Below are positions 23,866 through 34,310 of a stretch of 64,000 nucleotides of DNA, in pieces. Position numbers and translations under genes: made by a program. Every line of letters starts with the position of its first letter. The first letter of the stretch is position 1. The stretch comes from Straminergon stramineum (Eukaryota > Streptophyta > Bryopsida > Hypnales > Calliergonaceae), in contig OY987266.1 of the NCBI GenBank assembly GCA_963920665.1, positions 11,537,001 through 11,601,000 on the forward strand. The letters are read 5' to 3'. Under the pieces are notes generated by a model. The model made no database searches. It was not told the DNA's origin and saw nothing but the letters and a program-made list of their open reading frames with translations.

Positions 23866-24149
23866 GTTGGCCTGCCCAATTGAACCTCTTTTGTATTTTT
23901 CGTTTTCCAGCGCTCTCTACGCTCTGAGCTCCTTGCTCGTGTCTATCACTTAGTTTTCCGTGTCAGTTTTGTGTGAGAGTGTCTCTCTTTCGAGAGTTCT
24001 GTTGTTATTGATTGGATTTCCGGTTGAGATCGGAGAGAGAAAGTAAGGAACGGGACGTATGGCTAGGAGAGAGTGAGGTAGAATTGAAAAGGGATTCCGA
24101 GCGCGCATTCGTGTCCATGCTACAGTTTAGGAGAAGTAGAGGCAGATAG

Positions 24150-25799
24150 GCTAGTACATCCTTAGTGGAGGTGAAGCTGCAAAAGGTAATTCCGGTTATT
24201 TCCTCTACCGAACCAGCTAAGTTCCAACTCATGGAAGATTTGAGTTCCATGGGTTGCTTGGAGTTTGTAGAGAAACCTTGGGGCTTCAAGGAAGAGTTGA
24301 TAGTGAGAGAACTCCTGGGCAAATTGTCCAATGAATCCGACAACACCTTGAGAGCAGTTCCGCATCTTTGGACAAAGGATGTCTGGAGATCCGTTTATAG
24401 TTTCTAGTCACGAGGGCTAGAAATGGCAAACTGGAAGGACGAGTTCGTTCGTGGCAAGTTCCAGGGTGTTGTCAACTCGAAGGATGGCTATGCTGTAGAG
24501 GACTACGTAGATGAGCGGCACCGCCGGCTTCTGCAATTCCTCGTTCCGGTTTTGCATCCGTAAAAGCCAATGAGGGTGACGATCTCCCTCGCAAACACTA
24601 TTTTCGGCGCCCTGAGAGGGGACTGGAAAGTCGACTGGGCACGGATCATTTCCGATTTGGTCACCCAGCTCGTAGGTAGAGTTGGAAAGAGTAGGGCCAT
24701 TCTTGTGTGTCCCTATCTCATCCATCTTTACCACTCCCACCATCTCCTGAGCGTTGGAGAGGAGAAGGTGTAGAGGGCTCAAGAAGTCCTCCTGAAGTAT
24801 GGAGAATCGGAAATGAATGATCAGATGGAATCTGGTTCTAATTCTGAAGAGAACAACAAGTCAGAGGAGGAGGAGCCGGCGATGCCGCTAATCAAGCAAC
24901 AGAAAAAGACCTCACCTCACAAGTGAGGGATGCCACCTGGTCGTGATACCTTAGCTCTAGACGAGAGACTGGAAGTCGAGAAGACCGTGTCGAAGGAATC
25001 AGATCCCGAGGATCTATTCAATCCTCTCGTCAAAATCTTGTGTGACATAAGAGCGGATTGGGAGTTGAAGAGAAGAATCATGCTCGCGATTAGAAAGTTG
25101 GTGGGAGCACCGCTAGATAGAGAACTATTGGAAAAGGTGGTAGGTTGTATCTCCAATCCAGTCGAGACTTGGAAATAGGAAGTAGAGATCTGCCGTTTAC
25201 AGGAGGAGGTGGATCAAGTGAAAGCGGAACTCCTTGTCCACAAGAAGAACTTTGCAGTCGCTCAATCGATGGCGGATGAAGCTTAGAAGATGGTGGAGTG
25301 GGTGAAGGCCACATTTGGGGAGACCGGAATGGCCGTTGCCAAGGCGAAGCTGTTTGATGAGAAGGTGCACGACGAGAAGAAGCCATCCGATTCCCAGATG
25401 GTCAAGATTTTCACAGACTTTGCCGAGCAAGTTGAAGTGGCAATGAAGGAGTCGCGGAAGGTGGTGGATCGGATGGAGGAGAGTACCCGGATACTATCGG
25501 GAGCCACCTGCTCTCAAGGGATTCGACTATTGGATATATCTCTTCCGAATTCGTTTTTGGATGCAACGGCAAAGGAGGGGAAGGATGCGACTCCCAAGTC
25601 TAAGAGATCGGAGGCTAGGGCGAATCAGGCCGGTATGCCCGGAACTGCCATCGACTTAGACTCACCCCCTGGATCCCCAGAAGGCAACCCGGTTCCTAAC
25701 CCTCAGGAGGGGGAGCGGAATCGGAACTTAAATGAGATTTTCGAGAAGATGGAGCCGAGAGCGGATAGTGCCACCATCGGATCTCAGGTGGGCACTTAG
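24150..25799 (+). pseudogene. Gag-like / 'putative plant transposon protein' pseudogene
   Basis: A single reading frame runs for 1.65 kb to TAG at 25,797-25,799, interrupted only by stops (near 24,405, 24,561, 24,771, 24,924, 25,176 and 25,284) with no frameshift. The N-terminal half contains an FVRGKFQGVV segment and, about 60 codons on, an RVTISLANTIFGALRGDW...CPYLIHLYH segment, resembling the domain annotated in plants as 'putative plant transposon protein' (recalled pattern, not searched). The middle is acidic (SEEEEPAM), followed by a helical, probably coiled-coil region (EEVDQVKAELLVHKK) and a Pro/Gly-rich tail (DSPPGSPEGNP). Composition is distinctly GC-richer than the surroundings. 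A stop at 24,147 and lack of an ATG leave the start uncertain. No polymerase region follows; the minus-oriented LTR begins 120 bp downstream. Confidence 0.6.
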
Positions 25800-25919
25800 T
25801 GTAAATAGTAGGAATGTTAGGAACGGATTCGGATCCTGTTTCAATTTGATTAGGAATAGGTAGGACCGAAAAATCCGGCCCAAGTTGCGGCGGAACTTTT
25901 GCAAGCATTTTCGCCCACT

Positions 25920-27943
25920 TGTACTTTTTTTGAATATATTTAAGTCAGCCCCTGTGAAGGTGTGGCGTGGGAAAAACCTAAGGAACAAAACCCAAGGAAT
26001 CCCTAGTGGTGGTTCTTTCGTTTAGGGAAAAGTCAAATAGTCTATCGTATTGTATCTAAGGTCACATTTATTGTAGGAAATCACTCAATTTTGATAATGA
26101 AATATAAAACTTCATTTTTATAAATTATTTTTAGGAAATGTGTAAAAGTTTCTTTAGCCTATCCTAATATCAGTCCAATTCCCATAAATGCCAACTAACG
26201 ACCTACTGTCCCGGTCCTGTACTAGAATTCTAATGTCAATTTGCCAAGGGTATGTCAAATAAACAAGGCTCTTGTTCTATTGACTTAATCAAGCCTACAA
26301 ACTTTGCACATATTCCATAATTACCTTTTCAATTTAATATATTGTCAATTAGCCCAATATGCAAAACATACAAAGATAAGGATTCATTATATTAAGTTAT
26401 ATGTTAGTAAAATGGACATGTGTCATGTTAGCTTCCTCATAATAATTTCCAATAGTAGGTCAATTAATCCAAGTCCCACATACTTGCATTTACAACTTTA
26501 CAATTGCTGTTTGGTCAAATGGTCTCACAACATCCTATCAATCCACCCTAAATTGTCAATTTGTTTAAACTCCCATATACTATCACATCAAAAAATATAA
26601 AATGATTCTACAACAAAAGATCTTATTCTTCATTCCTTCTGCATCAAAATCTCATCACACAATGTTAATTAACTATTTTTAATATCACTTAAAGTGCAAG
26701 ACAATTTGACTATACTTTGATTTCATAGCAAAGCCATCTAAATCATCAACTTAATAATTTTAAGTCTTTTATTATAAAATATTAGACTTCTTCATTGTTT
26801 ATAACCAAAATTATTTTATTGGTGATTTATTATTATTTTTATACTTTATTTAATTTGACCATTATCCAATTTAATCATAATGAGATTACCAACTGGACTC
26901 TAGACTATTAGACAAATTCAAATAATATAGACCAATTATACAGTTGAAGATCACTTACCGTCTATTTGTCTTTAAATTGCTTCCTTCAACCTGGACTCCC
27001 ACGATGGTCCTCCAATCACTGGCTCCCAACAGCGTTTCTTCCGTCGATTTGTCAATTGTTACTTTCCTAGTAGTGATACTAAAGAAAAAAAAATTTTGGC
27101 TAATTGACTCAAGGTCATACAAAGATCAAACCCTGAACATTCAATCTCAACTAGATTTTAAGACTTTCTGTCTTCCACATGTTAACTTCCTATACTCAAT
27201 TAATTCACTCTGCTCTCTCAGCTTCCTTCCCAACTATTTGACATCAAATAAACTTCATAATAGTTTTATCTATAGTCTTTACCAGACCAGTAGACTTAAC
27301 TTACAAGGAACTTCAATGCCACTCACTGGCTTGATCTCTCCTTAAATTATACTCATAGTCTATTTGACTTAATACTTTACTAATAGTTTGAGAACAAAAT
27401 AGGGAACAACGCCAATCTCTGGCAAGGGAAACTACTCACCCAAGACTCACTACCCGATGCAATAGATCCCGACAATTTGATAGACTTACAACATACGGCA
27501 ATATTGACAAAACACAAGAAAACAAGAAACTGCCAATCACTGGCAATTAGACAACGAAAGAATGAAAAAGCCAATCATTGGCTGTAAGAAGAATAGACCC
27601 CAAAAATATTAGCCCAATAGTTCATTTCCATTAATTGTGAAGGCAAAAAAAAATGCCGGAATACAAAGGACTGACGAGCAATCACTGCAACGTCGAGAGA
27701 GAGAGAAAAGAAAGCAAGACAAATTGCCCTTATACTTCTTGGCCTAACTAACTGGGAGTTAATTGCTAAGTCAAGTTGCCTAACTAACAGTAACCTCTAA
27801 CTGGCCGACTATTTGCCCTTTTCACATTGTCATGTAAATTTGACCATATTTATACTATACTTTTAATTTCTACTAGACTCCAGCTATTATACTTAATGTA
27901 TTTTTGTAAAAACTTCAAAATTTTACCAAAAATTCTATCTACA
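25920..27943 (-). mobile_element. ~2.0-kb LTR of palindrome-bearing family, minus orientation (copy A)
   Basis: Inverted homologue of 46,381-49,986. On the minus strand it runs TGTAGATAG... to ...GTACA. Near the outer end the complement reads CCTTGGGTTTTGTTCC and GGTTTTTCCCACGCC, which resembles the R-U5 part of plant Copia LTRs. Interspersed near-palindromes of the type GCCAATCAYTGGC occur at 27,011, 27,318, 27,411, 27,532 and 27,570. It lacks flanking primer-binding site and coding region, so it is a solo LTR or a fragment. No clear target duplication. Borders are estimated from where homology with copy B stops. Confidence 0.65.
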
Positions 27944-28942
27944 GAAGGGAATTGGGAGTGTTTTCTTTTTGCAAATTCTTGTACCTTCGTACGCGCTCTT
28001 GTGTTGTGTGTGTATCTCCCAAGCTTGGTAGGTTTGCATGATGTGGAGTTAGGAAGGTGTAGGATTGATTTGTGACTTGATCTCTCCCCTTGGTATATTA
28101 GTTTCGGATCCTTAGTATACATGAGCAGGTTGTGGAAGTGTTGGGAGTGAACTTCAGTGCCTCAATAGATCTAGAGTTTTGAGTTCCACGTGAGAAAGTC
28201 GTTGTTAGGCTAGGCGGATAGAGAGGGTATCTTTAGTCGTGCTAGAATTCCTGGTTAGGAAATCCGGTTGAGTGTCCGATCTTCTAAGAGGTTTTACCAC
28301 CTAATTTGGTAAACGGAATAGCTCTAGTAAGTGCTAGAATGGACGAGTACACTTGTAATCACCGAGCTTCGCATAGGGTAGGAACTGGCATCAAGGTCGT
28401 TGTAGTAAGAAATGATCATACAGAGAATTTCTGTATAACCTGTAAACCGGATTGTTAATCGGGTTGTTATGAGGGATCAAATTGGATCTGAGTTAGATTA
28501 GGAAAGGAGGAGATAGGACAGTGAACCTTCGGCCACTATAATCCACGAAAAGAATGGTGGGCCTACCACTCACAAAATCAAGTGGCAAACCCTCTGATGG
28601 TCCAACAGAGACAAAACTAAACCAGAATAGGAGACAAGAGACATATGGACAATCCCAAATGGATTGGTCTAGAGAGGGAGAGAGGACCGGAAGTGCTACA
28701 GTCCTGGAATTAGGTCAAATTGGACTAACCGAAGATTTAGGAAACCGGTGTCCTGTTGTTTATTTGTATATAGTATAAAAACATATTATAATATGTTTTA
28801 TTGAGTAGCTTCAAGGTGACACTGTTCCAAGAGGTGTATGACATCTATTTAAGCGAGAGATTTTGCCTTAAAGTTTTATTGAATTCCAATAGTGGATTTT
28901 GTTTCTTAGTTTAGAATTAGAATGTCAAATTAGAAGGCTTTT
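27944..28942. other. Intergenic, GC-moderate, possible transposon leader
   Basis: From about 28,100 to 28,780 the sequence is GC-moderate, rich in CCGG/CCGA words and similar in composition to the pseudogene region at 23.7-25.8 kb, which could mean that the LTR at 25.9-27.9 kb inserted in or near a larger element. No homologous pair of termini was found. A 74-codon ORF (28,554-28,778) has no recognisable product. Confidence 0.35.
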
Positions 28943-29371
28943 ATGGAGTCACAAGATCAATAGGCTGATTTGGAGGCAGAGTTAGAACTTTCCTTGTTTC
29001 AGTTGCTAAATCAACCATCTGAGCTAGCAATTTCTTCACCGTTGCTTTTCCATCTACGAGATGAAGCTGGGCCTTCTCGCCTACTAAATACAACTCGTGT
29101 AGAGCAACGTTGGCATGGAAATCTTGATAGGAATGCTTGTGCTTTGGTGATCCTACTTCAAGTAGGATGTATTGAGCGAGGTACACGAGATGTAATATTT
29201 GAGGCGAATTACGAAGGCTTGAACGAAGACCAGTATTTTTGTATAATGAGGCTAGATAGAGAAGGCACTAGCCATCAACGTTGGTTGAAAGGGCCAGTGA
29301 ATCCTCTAACTAAAGCCGAATGTATAGATTATGTGGCTAATACTATCAGGCGTATCCTCAAATTCTTATAG
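28943..29371 (+). pseudogene. Small ORF relic, 142 codons with one in-frame TAG
   Basis: An ATG at 28,943 opens a frame with TAG as its seventh codon (28,961-28,963) and then 136 open codons to TAG at 29,369-29,371. The TAG follows CAA codons and would be CAG (Gln) before a C-to-T change; alternatively translation starts at an inner site. The product would be a soluble acidic protein with segments such as RNACALVILLQVGC and NPLTKAECIDYVANTIRR. I do not recognise a family. Flanking sequence gives no splice sites that I trust. Confidence 0.35.
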
Positions 29372-31533
29372 ATGGGATAGCACTCTTCTAACTTCATTTT
29401 TTACCTCCGTTTAGTTTGAGTTGGAAATTTTTAGTTGATTTAAATTTTAGTGTTTTGTTTTATTTTTGTTAGAAGTTGCAAGATAGAAATATAGAAATGT
29501 TTTGCCTTCTAGTTTAAACCTTTGAGGTTCATTGACTTTAAATAAATGAATAGGAACATACCTTTGGTGGTTTCCTAGGGCCAATGGGGAGGTAAGGAGG
29601 CTCATGTGATGTATCATGGGCTGATTCCCCTACCTTAAGGGTCTAGGAGGTAGGTCAACATCTTCTACCTTGAATTGGAGAGGAGGGAGAGAGGTGTGTG
29701 TGTGTGAGTTTTGGAAGGGAGAAAAGGCCGAATTTTGGATTGATGTAGCTTATGGAGCATGGATTATTGAGAAATGAAACTTTGACATCGGATTCTTTGT
29801 GCATATAGCTTTCCAAAGAGTGTTTGCAAGTGAAATTTAGAATTGGGATTCAAAAGTTATTAAGATTTGAAATTGTGAATACCTAAGGACCTCCATTGAG
29901 AGGTTAGAGGCTTCTTTCAAGCTATAATTTTTGGTGTGTCTATTTTCTTGCTTTGAGATTTAGAGGGTGTGTTTTTATTCTTAATATTTTTGTAAGAAGA
30001 TATCACATGTCTTATTTGAATTTTAGAGCAAGAAGTTATGGAATGCTAAAATCTAGAGTGAGGTTTGTACTTCTTAATAAGGAGGCCAAGGCTCTACCTT
30101 TCATAACTTTTGGACAGTATCTTAAAATCTTGTGAAACTTTGACAAGTTATAGATAAGTGTGAGATCTTTTCAAATTGATATCAAACTTGTCATTTCAAG
30201 TCTTAGATTAAAAGATATTAAAAATTGAAGAGACAGTGGTTAGTTTGAGGAAGGAGAAGGGGACTTCTATTTTGCCTTCTAATAACTTTTGGACAGTAGT
30301 TTGAAATGGGCTGAAATTTTCAGAGTGATTAGTTTGTGCTATTAGCTTTTAAATTGCTATAGCACTAATCTTTTGGTTTCCTAGAGCATCTGTGGCACTA
30401 GTTTGAAGGCCGTAGCTAGTATAGAACTTATTTCCCTTATTTTCCATTAGGGTTTTAAGAGTTGACAAATGAAAGGAGGCTCTAAGATTCAAGATTGAAG
30501 ATTTGGGGTTCAAGAGTGAGAAGATTGAAGACTCGTGTGTTGTGGCTTGTGGCTTGTTAATCCTAGCTGGATTGGGAGGCTTGTTGTCTTTATTTGTTAT
30601 TCCTAGCCGATTGGGAGGCTCGTTGTTGTTCAAATTTTGTATTGTAAACTTATTGCGAGCCGTGGTTATCCAATAAGCACTCCATTTGGTGTTTGTGGCG
30701 ACGAAGAGGGGTTAATGGCCCACATGGTCGATCTTATATGTTGTTCTCATCGATAAAAGGCGCTTTCTAGTCACCATGGGTTTGAGGTTTAGGAGCCCAT
30801 CATCCGGACGGTCAGCTCGTGTCTAACTGTCCATTTTACCTGTCCGAGAACTTGTTTCTTATCACCCACCTTTACCCTTAACCCTTTTAGAGCCACCCCA
30901 GGATAGGATGGTTGAAGATTGAATGAAAATTCAAATGTGAAGACTTTGAAGATCGAATGAAGATTCAAGATTCGAGAGTCTCCATCTACACTTAGCAATT
31001 TGTAGCTAGACACCCTATGTGTTCCTTAAGTGTACTCCTCTCTACTTGACAATGTGTTAAAATGGCAATTAGTAATTTTTTTCATCTTTGAAAGTAGAGA
31101 ACTATAGTCACTTCAAGTTATAAGAAATTGTAATGTGTCTTATAAGATGATGCATTCATTTAAAATCCACTTACAATAATAGTAGAAATCAAGCTTCATT
31201 TGGTTAAAGTACACAATATGAAGTATTATACGCATTTCATACGTTGATCAAGAGCACCAATTAAATACAATTCAAACATGTATGAGCATTTCTACATATC
31301 CTTAATAAAAATAGGATATCGAATAAGCAACAAAGAGAACTTTCTTGATGATGATGTGAAGTACAATTAGAGTCTTCAAGCCCTATGAAAAAATGCATCA
31401 GAAAATGATGAATATTTATTTTTGACAGGAAAGAATACAACATTATAGAGGGTGAAGAACTTACATTGTACTTTGACAAAGCAATATGTTTCTTTGGTAT
31501 TTTTTAAAAATGAAATATGAAATTTCTAATTTT
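29372..31533. other. Intergenic; short duplicated GATTGGGAGGCT motif
   Basis: No gene recognised. Around 30,560-30,626 a CCTAGC(T/C)G(G)ATTGGGAGGCT motif followed by GTTGT occurs twice within 65 bp. 30,640-30,900 is GC-richer and may be a transposon remnant. ORFs here are short and unconvincing. Confidence 0.35.
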
Positions 31534-31626
31534 GTAGTCTTATACTTGCACAATTATTGCTCTTGTAGTCTTATATTTGCACAATTATTACTCTTCTAGT
31601 CTTATACCTGCACGATTATTGCTCTT
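31534..31626. repeat. Three tandem copies of a 31-bp unit
   Basis: Units at 31,534-31,564, 31,565-31,595 and 31,596-31,626 share TAGTCTTATA(C/T)(T/C)TGCAC(A/G)ATTATT. Differences are single substitutions. Confidence 0.95.
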
Positions 31627-31671
31627 TTGATTCCCTCACGAATATAAGATTTTCTAATTCGAACTTCTTTT

Positions 31672-32178
31672 ACCAATTTCTCTTTTCACTTATCATTTTT
31701 TGTATGTAATTCATTAATAGTTTGAAAGGCTTCATTTAATTCTTCTCTACATAAATGTAAAGAACTCTATGCTATCTTATGAGTTTTGACAAGATTTTTA
31801 AAATCTTTGAGAAAAATGTTAAAACTTTCCTCACTTTTTTCTATGGACATTGCTCCTAAAGGTGCTACAACTTTATAACATAAAAATAATTGCACACTAC
31901 TCCCAAAACTGCACACTTCCAACCTCCTATACCAATTTCTCTCTTCACTTATCATTTTCTATATGTAATTCATTAATAGTTTGAAAAGTTTCACTTAATT
32001 TTTCTCTACATAAATGTAAAGAACTCCATGCTATCTTATGAATTTTGACAAGATTTTTAAAATCTTTGAGAAAAATATTAAAACTTTCCTCACTTTTTTC
32101 TATGGACATTGCTCCTAAAGGAGCTACAACTTTATAACATAAAAATAATTGCACACTACTCCCAAAATTGCACATTGC
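31672..32178 (-). repeat. Tandem duplication of a 259-bp unit carrying an ORF
   Basis: Two adjacent units begin at 31,672 and 31,931 and differ at only a few positions. On the minus strand each reads an almost identical peptide with the segments VQLFLCYKVVAPLGAM, SIEKSEESFNIFLKDF and KNLVK(T/I)HKIA (ORFs 31,955-31,767 and 32,184-31,945). One unit continues into LHLCREKLSETFQTINELH, the other is stopped by TAG after HKIA. This looks like a duplicated exon of a decayed gene or transposon ORF; no family recognised. Confidence 0.8.
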
Positions 32179-32589
32179 TCTCAAAACCGTAACAAACTAA
32201 AATTGCCTCTCTCTGACCAAAACTTTCAAATGCAATTCCATCAAAGTCGTGGTGGTCCTCCTCCAACTGGTTATCACACCTCAATTGAATCTTCTCTAAA
32301 TTTCTCCCGCTCTCGACTTGCTTGTCGCACCACAATTAAGTCCTCTGAATTGCTAGAGCACCACAATTGAGTCCTCCAAAATGGTTTCCCTCCATATTTG
32401 ATTTAGTTGCATTCAATTCAGTGCAGATTTGAACCAAAATCAAATTGACAAACATTTTGCAGAGCCTCCAATCTCCAAAATTCTGGTGGAAGCCTTCATA
32501 TGCTGTGAACTTAATCCTTGAACGCCGGAGGCGTTATTTTATGGCGCATGGATAATTTGTACTGGCCTCATCGAGAAAGTATCCCCAAT

Positions 32590-32886
32590 CACATCAATAT
32601 TGAATCAGGATTGCCGCAATCTTTGCACTACTCAGTATTGAAAAATAATTGAAAGCATATTCATGCAATAATGAAAATGACATTGTGGTTTCAGTATTGC
32701 ATAAATTGAAATTGTCGGAGAATTGATGATGAGATTGATATTGATATTGGTGTTGGATTGCGTGTATATCAACTATAAAAAACAATGCTAAATTTTCATT
32801 GTAATTATGCAAGCAAACAATATTAAATTTGTATTGAAGTAGTATTGCATATATACCAGAAATATACCAAAAGTATTGATTTCATC
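32590..32886. repeat. Imperfect foldback repeat (~300 bp)
   Basis: The left part (around 32,595-32,690) and the complement of the right part (around 32,780-32,880) share CAGTATTGAA/CTTCAATAC, TTCATGCAATAATG and ATGAAAAT..CATTG blocks in the same order. Arms are roughly 100 bp and diverged. It is likely an old MITE; termini are not resolved. Confidence 0.5.
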
Positions 32887-33215
32887 ATTATTGAGATATT
32901 CAAGAAAGAATCTACTTTGTGCGCTCATTTGTTGAAGTTGTCCATAACATATAAATTAGACTCTTATTGCATCTTATGTAGTAGCCACAACCAAATTAGA
33001 TTTACAACTATTTTTTTGAAATAAAATAATTGTCAAACAATATTTTAATTGTCAAAGTTGAAGCATATGGCCCATTCTTATTTTTATTTTTAAAAAAAAA
33101 TTCTCTTTTACGCTAATTAAAACATGAAAATATAGATTTTTCAAGTATGTGGCACTTTTTTAGTTTTTCTCTTAAAAGAATTTTTTGTACCTCATTGTTT
33201 TAGATTAGGTTCTTG

Positions 33216-34310
33216 TTAACTTCTAATGGACCAAGGCCTTTTCTGTGCCAGAAAAACACTCAAAATTGCCATTTCTATAGCAAAGAATAAAAAATTTGAA
33301 AAACATCATTTTGGAGAAAAAATTTGAAGAATATTATATTTAACCACAAGATCTTACATCTAAATAGTATAAGAATGTATGGAAAAAAAATTTTAGTATT
33401 TGAGAGACTATTTACAAAATGTTTGCATTTAAAATGAAAAAGTTAATTTCTTCAAGACATTGTGGGACTAGATTTTTTGACTTTGAACATTTTTAACTTA
33501 AAATTTTTGCACTATAGAGTTTTAAGGTTTAAATCTTCAAAGTAGAGAAATGAGTTGAGCTTTGGGAAAAAAATAAAAATCCCAAAAAACTTAATTTTTT
33601 AGTCTTAAAATAAATTGATAAGTAAAAGTATATACAAGATAGAAGGAAAATCTAAAATGTTAATATCTTTTAGATGGAATTAAAATGCACTAATTTCAGG
33701 TGAGATTGTTCTAGCATGTAAACTAAACCTTGTAAAGAAAAAAAATGCAAAATTGTGTTCAGAAATGAATCTAATAATGGTTTTTTCTTTTTCCAAAGTT
33801 GCTCTAACTGCCTCCCAAACAAAAAAATGTCCATAACTTTTTGAAAACAATTTCAAATTAAATGAATTAATGGTTTCTAAATAGACCAAATAGAGTATAG
33901 GGTTTAGGATTTCACTAAGAACTTTTTCATTTAATTTTCCTTACTTCAAAAATTCTCTATAATTTGATATAACAAAGATGATCATAATTTAATCAAAATA
34001 AAGAAGTAGTTTGAATTCTCCCAAATGATTATGGTTTTTTCTCTCATAATTACATATGTGGATCCTACAACTCTCCATTATATGTTGAAGAGAGAAGTTT
34101 GGACTACACATAAAAAATGTTTTTAACAAATTTTGGAATACTTTAACAAAGTAGTATGTAGAAAGAAAGAAATACCAATTGTTTAAGAAATTTGTAATGA
34201 AATTGAAAAATCCCAATTCCAATGCTTATAATGTTCTAATAAGAAACTTGCATCCTATGATTTATTTATTTTTCAAAAATATTCAAAATTGAGTTCAATG
34301 TAGGACTATT
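33216..34310 (+). mobile_element. Left part of a long TTAA element
   Basis: It begins TTAACTTCTAATGGACCAAG at 33,216. The first ~600 bp match the complement of 56,960-57,585 throughout, and 33,990-34,310 match 1-300 in direct orientation, so the copies can be tiled into an element well over 1 kb. Homology stops around 34,310, where this copy appears truncated. Several ORFs of up to 77 codons on the minus strand are AT-rich noise. Confidence 0.6.

Noticed and set aside
24005..25988. Several minus-strand ORFs of 60-120 codons opposite the gag-like frame
   Set aside because: They are antisense shadows of a GC-richer coding relic; the plus-strand frame is continuous over all of them.
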